Notes: generated by a model from the sequence alone, not told the origin. 64,000 nucleotides of DNA from Bacteroidota bacterium (GCA_029557915.1 JAKQHS010000061.1:1-64000), one strand, 5' to 3'; counted from the stretch's first letter, positions 36,885 to 45,101 are shown. Translations and numbers: made by a program.

Positions 36885-37816
36885 TAAAAATTAATTAATT
36901 GTTTAACAAAACGGTAGAAAGGATAGATTTTGGATTTTTTCACAAATGAATTCCTGTAAAACCAAAACTGATTTCTATAGTACATTACCAGAGAGGTTAG
37001 GTTGAGCCAATATCTGGGGTTTAATAAATTTAAATTTTTTGTAGTCCATTTATTCAATAAACCTAAATCTCTGATAACCTTTAAAAAGTTTGCACTGAAT
37101 TCATTGGAAATATTTACAAACTTGTATTTGACCCATTTTCTATTATATATATCCAAAGCATATTTCAAACAATTATTGATGTTCTCCTTATTCTTGTATT
37201 TAGCTAAATTTAATTCTTGATGAGAAAAGGCTTCTATTTTTTTTTGATATGCATCAATATTTCCTTCAAACATATACGTTAAATGCCAACCATTATTTTC
37301 TATTTGTTGAACAACAAATTGGTAATATGTATACCTATTACCAATATCAATACTTTTTATAAATTTTAAAGGCGTAATTAAATTCACATTAATAACTTCA
37401 GATGCTTTTATGTTCAAAAAATGATAGTAGGTGTCTAACTTAATAAGAGTTGGCACTTTTGTAGCCTTCAAATTTATCTTTTCGATATTTATTATTTCAT
37501 CAACGTCAGATATAACTATCAAATCCTCATCGGAGAATTTATTTATAGAAATTTTTCGGATTTGATCTCTTACATAAAATTCGATACCCCAAGAATCAGA
37601 AAATTTTGGGAATTCATTAATTGGTACGTAAATAATTTTATCCTCAAATTTTAAATATTTATGTTTGACATTTGGAAAAACCAGATTCCTGGTTTGTCCA
37701 GAAAATGTAAAAGAAGATTCTAATATAAGAAAAAAATCAAAATAGTCTTTGTAATAATTCAATCTTAAATCTAAAAGATCTGTCTCGCTGCTCATTAAAA
37801 AAGCATCAATAATCAT
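36884..37816 (-). CDS. Family 17 glycosyltransferase (MGAT3-like)
   Basis: 310 residues. The order of motifs fits GT17, named for eukaryotic beta-1,4-mannosyl-glycoprotein GlcNAc transferase: YKDYFDFFLILESSFTFSG, VRDQIRKI, LIVISDVDEIINIEKI (metal site), GWHLTYMFEG and KIEAFSHQELN. Bacterial members occur in polysaccharide loci and their donors are mostly unproven. ATG at 37816, overlapping the FkbM gene upstream by 4 bases. Confidence 0.8.
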   Translation of the reverse strand: MIIDAFLMSSETDLLDLRLNYYKDYFDFFLILESSFTFSGQTRNLVFPNVKHKYLKFEDKIIYVPINEFPKFSDSWGIEFYVRDQIRKISINKFSDEDLIVISDVDEIINIEKINLKATKVPTLIKLDTYYHFLNIKASEVINVNLITPLKFIKSIDIGNRYTYYQFVVQQIENNGWHLTYMFEGNIDAYQKKIEAFSHQELNLAKYKNKENINNCLKYALDIYNRKWVKYKFVNISNEFSANFLKVIRDLGLLNKWTTKNLNLLNPRYWLNLTSLVMYYRNQFWFYRNSFVKKSKIYPFYRFVKQLINF

Positions 37817-38562
37817 TTATATGCGCTTATTGATGACCAATGATTGCTGTTCGTGAAAACATTAAATCCCTTTCCTTTTAATATTTCAGATATTATTGAA
37901 ATACCATCTTCTTTCTTTATTTCGATTGTGTCATGGATTTCAATGTTTAAACATTCTACAAGATAGAGCCAGTCGATATCTTTCTTAAATATTTGATATT
38001 CTGCTCCTTCGATATCCATTTTCAAATAATCTATTTTTTTTAATCCAAACTTTTTGATCAGGGAGGTCATTGTGATGGATGGAACTTTGGTCCCAATAGC
38101 TGAATCACTTATAGCAAATGATTGTGGATCCTTCCCTTCGTAATGAACCCAGCCATCTTCATTCCATATACCCGCATTGATTAAAAAAATATTTCTAAAA
38201 CTATTAATGTTCTTTTTTGCTATTTCATAATTGTCGAAATCCAACTCAACCCCATAAATTTTTGCATTTTTATACTCCTCGGCATAATCAATTAAAGTTA
38301 GTCCAATGTTTGAACCTAAGTCCACAATAACGTAATAGTCGTTAAATAATTTAACCACACTTCGGTGATGTTTGTGCTGGAACACAGACTCAAAGACTGC
38401 CAGATCAGCTTCATTCTTTCGTAAGAAAAGGTCATTACCATGAAATTGGAAATTAATTTCTTGACCATTACTTTTCCCCAAAAGCTTTAATGAGGTTTTA
38501 ATGCTCGAGGTTAATAAAAACCATTGACAAAATTTTGAAAATTTATTTAGAAGCTTTCCCAT
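37813..38562 (-). CDS. FkbM-family SAM-dependent methyltransferase
   Basis: 249 residues with DLGSNIGLTLIDYA (motif I), IYGVELDFDNYEIA (acidic loop) and DYLKMDIEGAEYQIF (FkbM hallmark). It overlaps wzt by 16 bases at its start (38547-38562) and GT17 by 4 bases at its end. Methyltransferases beside ABC-type O-antigen exporters often cap the non-reducing end and so provide the signal read by the Wzt C-terminal domain; that role is possible here. Confidence 0.86.
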   Translation of the reverse strand: MGKLLNKFSKFCQWFLLTSSIKTSLKLLGKSNGQEINFQFHGNDLFLRKNEADLAVFESVFQHKHHRSVVKLFNDYYVIVDLGSNIGLTLIDYAEEYKNAKIYGVELDFDNYEIAKKNINSFRNIFLINAGIWNEDGWVHYEGKDPQSFAISDSAIGTKVPSITMTSLIKKFGLKKIDYLKMDIEGAEYQIFKKDIDWLYLVECLNIEIHDTIEIKKEDGISIISEILKGKGFNVFTNSNHWSSISAYK

Positions 38563-39767
38563 TTAGATTTGTGAAAAGTTTTAAGAGACTTTGAAAATGG
38601 GGTATGTCTGTCCGAAAAATTTTGATTTGAAACTTCAAATTGCAAAACATTATCAATTTTTTCAATCTCATTTATCATATCAAACCCAACCCATAGCGCT
38701 ATATTATAAATCCCTGGAATAAAATTTAGGTTTTGAATTTCTATGTTAAACTCACCGGGCTTACTGATGGAATTGACTTTATTATCAACATTTAATATTT
38801 GAGTTATGGTCTCGCCAAATTCATTTTTTATGTTTACTGCAATTATCAGATTATTCGGATTATATTTTAACGAATGTGCAATTTTAATTGTTATGCTATT
38901 GCCAATTTGAATTTGATCTTCCTTTAAAATCATTTTTTTGAAAAATAGTCCATCATCATTGGTGTATGTACAGTTTCTTTGAACATTTGTACTGCGTTGA
39001 TAAACCTCGATACATTCTTCCAACGAACTTTGACTAGCCAAAATTCCGTTAGCTAATAATACTCCAGTATTACAAAATGCTCTTAGAGATTCAAATTGAT
39101 GACTCACGAACAACACTGTCCTTCCCTCATTCTTACTCACATCTTCCATCTTGCCCAAACATTTTTTTTGAAATTGTGCATCACCGACGGCCAATACCTC
39201 ATCAACTATCAATATCTCCGGTTCCAAATGGGCCGCTACCGAAAAAGCCAGCCGCACATACATACCGCTGCTATACCGTTTCACTGGTGTATCCAGGAAT
39301 TTCTCCACTTCGGCGAAAGCCACGATCTCGTCAAACTTTTTCCGGATCTCCGCCCGGCTCATGCCAAGAATAGCGCCGTTGAGGAAGATGTTTTCACGGC
39401 CGGTGAGTTCGGGATGGAAACCCGTGCCCACCTCAAGCAGGCTGGCGACCCGGCCTTTGATCGTCACCTTGCCTTCAGTAGGCGGGGTGATCCGGCTGAG
39501 GATTTTCAGGAGGGTGCTCTTACCCGCCCCGTTCCTCCCGATAATGCCAACGCGATCCCCCTGGTTGATCTCAAAATTCAGGTCTTTGAGGGCCCAGAAT
39601 TCTTCCTTAGTTGCCCTGGAGGTGCTTCCGGACCATAAGCTGCCGGGGAAAGAAAAAATCTTTTTCACTCCCCGGGCCATCACATCCCGCAGGGCGGTAT
39701 AACGCTCCCTGGATTCGTGGGCAATCACGAACTTTTTAGAGAGATTTTCGGCGGTTATGACGGGCAA
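38547..39767 (-). CDS. wzt: Polysaccharide ABC exporter ATP-binding subunit with Wzt C-terminal domain
   Basis: 406 residues. The ATPase domain has Walker A GRNGAGKST (77-85), signature YSSGMYVRLAF (165-175), Walker B ILIVDEVLAVGD (185-196) and switch His223. Residues from about 260 form a beta-sandwich Wzt_C-type domain that in known systems binds the finished O-antigen end. The first part (39767 to about 39150) is GC-richer and the rest abruptly AT-rich, so the gene is a mosaic. Its partner permease at 39910 is 142 bases away, an unusually long gap filled with tandem repeats. ATG at 39767. Confidence 0.92.
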   Translation of the reverse strand: MPVITAENLSKKFVIAHESRERYTALRDVMARGVKKIFSFPGSLWSGSTSRATKEEFWALKDLNFEINQGDRVGIIGRNGAGKSTLLKILSRITPPTEGKVTIKGRVASLLEVGTGFHPELTGRENIFLNGAILGMSRAEIRKKFDEIVAFAEVEKFLDTPVKRYSSGMYVRLAFSVAAHLEPEILIVDEVLAVGDAQFQKKCLGKMEDVSKNEGRTVLFVSHQFESLRAFCNTGVLLANGILASQSSLEECIEVYQRSTNVQRNCTYTNDDGLFFKKMILKEDQIQIGNSITIKIAHSLKYNPNNLIIAVNIKNEFGETITQILNVDNKVNSISKPGEFNIEIQNLNFIPGIYNIALWVGFDMINEIEKIDNVLQFEVSNQNFSDRHTPFSKSLKTFHKSKWESF

Positions 39768-39769
39768 TT

Positions 39770-39908
39770 GAGGTTAAGATTAAGGTTAAGGTTGAGGTTG
39801 AGGTTGAGGTTGAGGTTGAGGTTGAGGTTGAGGTTGAGGTTGAGGCTAAGTAACTGACTATTGACTGTTTACTATTGACTATTGACTATTGACTACTGAC
39901 TACTGACC
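39770..39908. repeat. Hexamer (GGTTGA)n and heptamer (TGACTAT)n tracts between wzm and wzt
   Basis: About ten GGTTGA hexamers (39785-39845), some degenerate (GGTTAA, GGCTAA), are followed by about six to seven TGACTAT/TGACTAC heptamers (39852-39906). Together they fill nearly the entire gap between the two exporter genes. No gene is seen. Confidence 0.92.
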
Positions 39909-39909
39909 A

Positions 39910-40731
39910 CTAAATGACATCCGCAAAACTCTTCTCCGTCCTCCTGAAATGCCGGATCCCAATCCATAAAAAAAACAAACAAATGGCCAGTGAGATCAAA
40001 AACCCATCCCTGTAAAAAGGTTCATCCAGGAGGCACCAACGGAATCCGTCGATGACGCCCACCATGGGATTCAGGGAATACCAGAGGCGGTATTGATCCG
40101 GGATGACGGCGCTGCTGTATCCGACCGGTGTGATGTACAATCCAAACTGGATAATAAACGGGATAATATACCTGAAGTCCCGGTATTTGACGTTCAGGGC
40201 TGTCAGGTACAGGCCTGTGCCGAAAGCGGCTATAAAAGCCATCAAAATAAAAACGGGAAGCAATAATACTTTCAGATCCGGCAGGTACTGAAAATAGATA
40301 AACAGGATCACCAGGATCACCAGGGAGATCAACAAGTCGACCAGGGAAGTGATTACGGAACTGGCCGGGATGATCATCCTGGGAAAATAGACCTTGGAGA
40401 TCAGGTTTGAATTGCCCACCAGGCTGTTGCTGGCCTCGCTCAGGGCATTGCCGAAAAACTGCCAGGGCACCATGCCGGCAAAGACCAAAAGGATATACGG
40501 GGCCGCCCCCGGCGATTCGAGTTTGGCGATATTATTAAAGACGATGTAAAAGACCAGGGTGGTCAACACCGGCCGGAGTACACTCCAGGCCAAGCCCAGG
40601 ACCGTCTGCTTATACCTCACCTTGAGGTCCCTCCAACTCAGGATATAAAACAATTCCCGGTAACGCCAAAGATCCATCCAATAATGCCTTTCCACGGAGT
40701 CCGGCGTGATGGTGATTTCGTCAGTTCTCAC
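39910..40731 (-). CDS. wzm: Polysaccharide ABC exporter permease
   Basis: 273 residues of the ABC-2 type permease family. The N-terminal amphipathic helix contains WRYRELFYILSWRDLKVRYKQ, then six hydrophobic helices. Diagnostic motifs are LGLAWSVLRPVL, FAGMVPWQFF and YFPRMIIPAS, as in TagG/Wzm/RfbA proteins. It forms the channel with Wzt and exports a complete undecaprenyl-linked glycan. GTG at 40731 is the start nearest the conserved N-terminus. It is the first of the exporter pair. Confidence 0.92.
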   Translation of the reverse strand: MRTDEITITPDSVERHYWMDLWRYRELFYILSWRDLKVRYKQTVLGLAWSVLRPVLTTLVFYIVFNNIAKLESPGAAPYILLVFAGMVPWQFFGNALSEASNSLVGNSNLISKVYFPRMIIPASSVITSLVDLLISLVILVILFIYFQYLPDLKVLLLPVFILMAFIAAFGTGLYLTALNVKYRDFRYIIPFIIQFGLYITPVGYSSAVIPDQYRLWYSLNPMVGVIDGFRWCLLDEPFYRDGFLISLAICLFFLWIGIRHFRRTEKSFADVI

Positions 40732-40763
40732 TCGGAGGTTTTATTAATAATAGTGAATATTCA

Positions 40764-40814
40764 GGGCTAAAGCCCAATCCTGCTGCTGGGTTTAAGCCCC
40801 AGCCTAAAGGCAGG
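40764..40814. repeat. REP-like double-hairpin element
   Basis: A perfect palindrome GGGCTAAAGCCC (40764-40775) is followed by CCTGC (779-783) ... GCAGG (810-814) enclosing CTGGG-TTTAAGC-CCCAG. So two adjacent stem-loops can form in 51 bases. It resembles repetitive extragenic palindromes in size and layout. Only one copy is present here, so its repetitive nature is not tested. The rest of the 40732-40994 gap has no gene. Confidence 0.5.
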
Positions 40815-40994
40815 GGTTGGGGATGAGTACCTGATCGTCACACGGAGGTTAGGAGATCACGGAGTTAAGCCGTGCAGGCCCTGCCTGACCAGTTCTGTCA
40901 ATAACTTCCATATTGGGCAGGGCATACAGGGACCCAAAAATTAATGAAGTTGCTTTATCTCTATAAGTTATCTAACAATTCCTCTAACTCAATT

Positions 40995-41186
40995 TCACCT
41001 TGCTGTCAAAATAATTTTTAAAGTAGTTGGCTGGACTGGCTTGTGCGCTGGTACGGTAAGCTTTAATCTTTCTCCATGAACTCCTTTATGCAAACGGATA
41101 TGACTGCCTTTTTGTCGAACCACTATCCAGCCCATTCTTTTAAGTGCATTTACAATCTCTATATACGATAGAGAGGGATACTTCAT
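40995..41186 (-). CDS. hicA: HicA-family mRNA interferase toxin, C-terminus probably frameshifted
   Basis: 63 residues with a HicA/YcfA double-stranded-RNA-binding-like fold: ALKRMGWIVVRQKGSHIRL holds the catalytic G-S-H29, and TVPAHKPVQPTTLK follows. The end ...KIILTAR is shorter than usual. Removing one base just before the stop would extend it as REIELEELLDNL (to 40961), a normal HicA C-terminus, so a single-base insertion probably truncated it. Toxins of this family cleave mRNA and are neutralised by HicB, which here overlaps by 4 bases. ATG at 41186. Confidence 0.8.
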   Translation of the reverse strand: MKYPSLSYIEIVNALKRMGWIVVRQKGSHIRLHKGVHGERLKLTVPAHKPVQPTTLKIILTAR

Positions 41187-41383
41187 ATATTAATCTCTTC
41201 AGTGAATGATTCCTCTAATAAGGATTCATCCTCCACTTCTTCAAGGTACAATTCAATAGCCTCTTTAATATTTTGAAGAGCTTCTTCCTTCGAATTGCCT
41301 TCACTAATACAACCTTTTAATACAGGGACATAGACAGTAAATCCCCCATTTTCATTTGGAATAAGCGAAACTCTGAATTTCAT
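41183..41383 (-). CDS. hicB: HicB-family antitoxin
   Basis: 66 residues with the HicB partial-RNase-H-like fold: FRVSLIPNENGGFTVYVPVL, GCISEGNSKEEALQNIKEAI. It is the short form without a C-terminal DNA-binding domain. It lies upstream of hicA, opposite to the classical hicA-hicB order but common in Bacteroidota. ATG at 41383. The pair is bounded by direct repeats. Confidence 0.86.
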   Translation of the reverse strand: MKFRVSLIPNENGGFTVYVPVLKGCISEGNSKEEALQNIKEAIELYLEEVEDESLLEESFTEEINI

Positions 41384-41592
41384 AAAATGGCAAAATATAT
41401 ATACTAAAGTTAAAAGATTTTATGGAACATCCTGAAATGGGGCAATCGGCACAAGGAGGCCAGGAGTAGACGGCGTTCGGCGCACGGAGGATAGGAGGGC
41501 ACGGAGAAAGGAATTTTTATTCCATTGGCTTTAACCCGTATTTTTCTTGTAGCCTCTCATCGCATTTGTTTTCTTATCCTTTTAGGGAAATG

Positions 41593-42657
41593 TTACCCAT
41601 ATATTTCTCCCAGGATCCTGGCAATGGCTTTAGAAGCCGGCTCGGCATAAGTATATAATGGTTTCCAGCTGCCGGCTTCCGGTCCATGCCCAAATACAGA
41701 CCGGAGGCTTTCCGTATCCGGGGCCAACCGGTTCCACTTGTTTTCAAGGGTCTCGACCCACTCGGTTTCAGTCCTCAGGGTGATACAGGGCTTTTTCAGC
41801 CAATAAGCTTCTTTTTGCAGCCCCCCCGAATCGGTGATCAGTTTATAGGAATGGTTCAGGACCTTGAGCATTTCAAGGTATGACAAGGGCCCGGCCAGGT
41901 GTATATTATTTGGCAGTTTTAAGTCCTTCAGGGCTTGCTGGCTGCGGGGATGAACCGGCCAGAAAACCCGCATTCCCAGGGTTCCAACAGCTTCGATCAG
42001 GCTGGCCAGCCTATCCTTGCTCATTGTATTGGATTGCCGGTGGATGGTCAAAAGGATAAATTGTTCACCGGCATCGAAGGGTAAAATATTTTCGAGCCTG
42101 ATTTTTTCTTCTGCAAGAGGCAAATAACGGGTGAGGGCGTCTGCCATCACATCACCCACTTCATATACCTGATCGTCGATGCCTTCCCTTTTCAACCATT
42201 TTACGCCCTGTGCAGAGGAACAGAAAAATATCCGGGACAGGTGATCGGTCAGCACCCGGTTGATTTCCTCCGGCATGGTTTTGTCAAAACTTCTAAGTCC
42301 GGCTTCGATATGTGCCACCGGGATGCCCAGGTTGGCTGCGGCTAAGGCACCGGCCAGGGTCGAGTTGGTATCCCCGTAAACGAGGACCAGCCTGATCTTG
42401 TCCAGGAAAGGCATTAAATAGGCTTCCAGCCGCTCGAGCATGAGAGCGATTTGTTTGCCCGGGCTGGCAGATCCAACATTCAGGTTGATTGCTGGCGATG
42501 GAAGTTCGAGCTCCTTCCAAAAAACCTCACTCATGTTGGCGTCATAGTGTTGACCCGTATGTATGATGTACTCTTCTATACCCAGTTTTTTTAATTCGGC
42601 GGAAACCACGGCGGCTTTGATGAACTGGGGCCTGGCTCCGAGGATGGTGGCGATCAT
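41593..42657 (-). CDS. UDP-N-acetylglucosamine 2-epimerase (WecB/WbpI-type)
   Basis: With ATG at 42657 (MIATILGARPQFIKAA) the protein has 354 residues; the open frame extends 13 codons upstream but lacks conservation. Motifs HTGQHYDANMSEVF, VYGDTNSTLAGALAA and HIEAGLRSFDKTMPEE are those of the GT-B-like 2-epimerase family. Two activities are known: UDP-GlcNAc to UDP-ManNAc (WecB), and UDP-GlcNAc3NAcA to UDP-ManNAc3NAcA (WbpI). Given that all the WbpA/B/D/E activities are encoded nearby, the WbpI role is likely, but the two cannot be separated by eye. Confidence 0.88.
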   Translation of the reverse strand: MIATILGARPQFIKAAVVSAELKKLGIEEYIIHTGQHYDANMSEVFWKELELPSPAINLNVGSASPGKQIALMLERLEAYLMPFLDKIRLVLVYGDTNSTLAGALAAANLGIPVAHIEAGLRSFDKTMPEEINRVLTDHLSRIFFCSSAQGVKWLKREGIDDQVYEVGDVMADALTRYLPLAEEKIRLENILPFDAGEQFILLTIHRQSNTMSKDRLASLIEAVGTLGMRVFWPVHPRSQQALKDLKLPNNIHLAGPLSYLEMLKVLNHSYKLITDSGGLQKEAYWLKKPCITLRTETEWVETLENKWNRLAPDTESLRSVFGHGPEAGSWKPLYTYAEPASKAIARILGEIYG

Positions 42658-42780
42658 TATTGCGGGTTCACACCATTGGATCCCACGAAGACACAAGGCT
42701 CACAAAGAAAAAAAGAAGTATAAAAAATCATTTCTTCGATATCGCCGTGTTCTTTGTGTCTTGGCGGGACACCACAATCA
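42658..42780. repeat. Spacer with inverted CACGAAGACACAAAG / CTTTGTGTCTTGGCG motifs
   Basis: Two inverted motifs, CACGAAGACACAAGG (about 42687) and TTTGTGTCTTGGCGG (about 42752), could pair into a stem around a 50-base loop. They resemble the CTTTGCGTCTTTGCG family at 16725. No gene. Confidence 0.5.
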
Positions 42781-43746
42781 TCACAAATTAAAAGGGTGTT
42801 TGGTCAATGGCTTGGCTGCAAAGGGATGGTAATCCCCTTTCAGTCCGGCCGGCGCCGCATTTCGGATCTCATAGACGGTTTGGATCGAGGGGCGGGCGTC
42901 TTCCAGCCCATAACCTTTCCCGTCCAGGATATCCCGGTAACACAATGTATGCAGTTCCGTAAACCCTTCCGAAAAGTCAACTTCCTCTCCTTCGATGGTC
43001 AGGGAGCGGTAACTGCGGCCGTTTTTCTCCTTAATTTCTTCGGGCAGCGTGGATGCTTCAATACTCAGAAACCAGCGTACCCGGGCTTTTTCCAGGTCCA
43101 AAAAACCGGCCGCCCGGTCATGGGTATGCAGGTGCACGGTATTCTGCCGAACGGGACCAAAGATCCAGCCCAGGACATCAAAAAAATGCACCCCGATATT
43201 GGTGGCAATGCCTCCGGATTTGGTGATATCGCCTTTCCAGCTGGTATAATACCAATGACCCCGGGCGGTGATATAACAGAGATCGATATCATAAATTTTA
43301 TCCGGAGGTCCCTTCAATATCCTGTCTCTGAGTTCGACGATTTTCGGATGCAACCTGAGTTGCAGGATGGTGTTCACACGATGGCCGCTTTCGGTTTCTA
43401 TTTCTTTGAGGGCGTCGATATTCCAAGGATTGAGGACGACGGGTTTTTCGCAGATCACATCGGCCCCCTGCCTCAGTCCGAACCGGATATGGGCGTCGTG
43501 CAGGTAATTGGGGGAGCATACACTTATATAATCCAGTTTTTTTCCCTCCCGTTTTCTTTTCTCCAGGTGACGGTCAAAACGTTCGAATTCCACAAAAAAA
43601 TCGGCACCGGGAAAGAAGCTGTCCATGACCCCGACGGAATCAAATTTGTCGAAGGCTGCCACCAGGACATTTCCAGTGTCTTTGATGGCTTTCAGGTGGC
43701 GGGGCGCCACATAGCCGGCGGCGCCGATGAGGGCAAAGGTATTCAT
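42781..43746 (-). CDS. wbpB: UDP-GlcNAc-uronate 3-dehydrogenase (WlbA/WbpB-like, Gfo/Idh/MocA family)
   Basis: 321 residues. FALIGAAGYVAPRHLKAI binds NAD, then E100-K-P (CEKPVVLNPW), and GGIATNIGVHFFDVLGWIFG carries the catalytic His of this family. The WlbA/WbpB subfamily oxidises the 3-OH of UDP-GlcNAcA; reported members regenerate NAD with 2-oxoglutarate, giving 2-hydroxyglutarate. The 3-keto product is taken by WbpE (54202). ATG at 43746, overlapping wzx by 4 bases. Confidence 0.88.
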   Translation of the reverse strand: MNTFALIGAAGYVAPRHLKAIKDTGNVLVAAFDKFDSVGVMDSFFPGADFFVEFERFDRHLEKRKREGKKLDYISVCSPNYLHDAHIRFGLRQGADVICEKPVVLNPWNIDALKEIETESGHRVNTILQLRLHPKIVELRDRILKGPPDKIYDIDLCYITARGHWYYTSWKGDITKSGGIATNIGVHFFDVLGWIFGPVRQNTVHLHTHDRAAGFLDLEKARVRWFLSIEASTLPEEIKEKNGRSYRSLTIEGEEVDFSEGFTELHTLCYRDILDGKGYGLEDARPSIQTVYEIRNAAPAGLKGDYHPFAAKPLTKHPFNL

Positions 43747-45101
43747 GGTTGTGTGGCGTCTTTATGGTTGTTCGTAAGCGGGAGGCGGGCAGCATCCGAA
43801 TTCCCCTCCATTTCCGATTTTGAATATTTATAACTTATCCAAAGGCTGAAAAGACTTAGCAGGCTGTAATTCAGGGAATAAAACAACACTGCTTTAGATA
43901 CAGATCCCAGTAGATACAGGGAAATATAAAAGATCAGGGCATTGGATATAAAAAGATAGAGATCAATCAACAGGGTGATATACTGTTTATCCACGATGAG
44001 CATGGTCCGGCTGAGGGGACTGGTAGTAAAACGTAAAAAATACATAAGCCCCATGATCCGGGCAAACTGGCCGGCTTCTTCCCAGCTTTCCCCGAATATA
44101 AATACAAATAACCAAGGTGCAAACAGGATCAATAGGGCAAAGGGAAGGATCGAAAACAGGCTTAATGATTTTAAAGTCCATAGAAAGATCCTGGAAAAAC
44201 CGCCCTTCTCCCGGTATGCCTTGGAAGCCCTTTGAAAATATATTTCCCCAATCGGGCCTGAAACCGCTGCCATCGGCAGCCCAAGCATCCGCCTGCTCAA
44301 ATTAAAACTGCCCGCGGCAGCGGGTAAAGACCAGGCATTGAGCATCAGAACAGGGACCTGATGGGTAAAATTATTTATGAAGGAAGCGGGTAAACTGAAC
44401 CTGAAAAAATTGGCATATTTTTTAGCGGTAGCCCATTGATTCAGAAACAACTTTTTGAACAAGAAGGCAGGGTTTTTATATATCGTACCGGAAAACAAGT
44501 ACACACTGTTTGCAAACTGACTGAGCCAAAGGCCAAGAAATAAGCCGGTAAGGTTACGGAACCAAAGTCCAAATCCAATGGAACAAAAAGTGGATACCAT
44601 GGCAGTCAGTATATTGCCGGACGAAATCAATCTTATTTGCCTGATCCGAAGCGCATAACTTCCGAAAACCGAGGCCAGCCCTGTGCATAAAACCGAAAAC
44701 GGAAGCAACCAGAAATAATTAAATGAAAACGGAAGGGGAGGGACGATTCCCGCAAACATCAGCCCCCAGATCAACAGAAAAGACAGGATGCTGCCACCTA
44801 CCAGGAGTTGGGCACAAAGCGTTATGAGATTCACCGCTTCCTCATCATTTTTGGCAACCACGATGGCTTGATTAAACTGTAAAGTGGCTACCAGGCCAAT
44901 CAGTCCAGATATACTTATATACAGACCCACTAAACCATAATCCGAAGGCTGATAAATACGGGTCAGGATAGGTGCAGCCAGGATGGGTGCCACCTGGGAC
45001 AGCAGTGATCCGGTCATTAGTTTTGCGATATCCCTTACGGCGCCGGATGAAGCAGACAGGCGGTATTGGCTCCTCAGCCAGATAACAATCTTTTGAATCA
45101 T
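43743..45101 (-). CDS. wzx: Polysaccharide flippase (Wzx-like)
   Basis: 452 residues with about twelve to fourteen predicted membrane helices. The opening IAKLMTGSLLSQVAPILAAPILTRIYQPSDYGLVGLY (abbreviated: LSQVAPI to PSDYGL) is the typical MATE/MviN-like polysaccharide-exporter signature. It flips undecaprenyl-pyrophosphate-linked repeat units across the inner membrane, to be joined by Wzy (25915). ATG at 45101; it overlaps wbpB and the GT4 upstream by 4 bases each. Confidence 0.9.
   Translation of the reverse strand: MIQKIVIWLRSQYRLSASSGAVRDIAKLMTGSLLSQVAPILAAPILTRIYQPSDYGLVGLYISISGLIGLVATLQFNQAIVVAKNDEEAVNLITLCAQLLVGGSILSFLLIWGLMFAGIVPPLPFSFNYFWLLPFSVLCTGLASVFGSYALRIRQIRLISSGNILTAMVSTFCSIGFGLWFRNLTGLFLGLWLSQFANSVYLFSGTIYKNPAFLFKKLFLNQWATAKKYANFFRFSLPASFINNFTHQVPVLMLNAWSLPAAAGSFNLSRRMLGLPMAAVSGPIGEIYFQRASKAYREKGGFSRIFLWTLKSLSLFSILPFALLILFAPWLFVFIFGESWEEAGQFARIMGLMYFLRFTTSPLSRTMLIVDKQYITLLIDLYLFISNALIFYISLYLLGSVSKAVLFYSLNYSLLSLFSLWISYKYSKSEMEGNSDAARLPLTNNHKDATQP

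Larger units (their letters stand above)
40839..41508. repeat. Imperfect direct repeats flanking the HicAB pair
   Basis: CACGGAGGTTAGGAGATCAC (from 40841) and CACGGAGGATAGGAGGGCAC (from 41483) are direct repeats of about 26 bases with roughly five mismatches, lying 3' and 5' of the hicAB genes. The span given includes the enclosed genes. The rest of 41384-41592 holds no recognisable gene. Confidence 0.6.
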
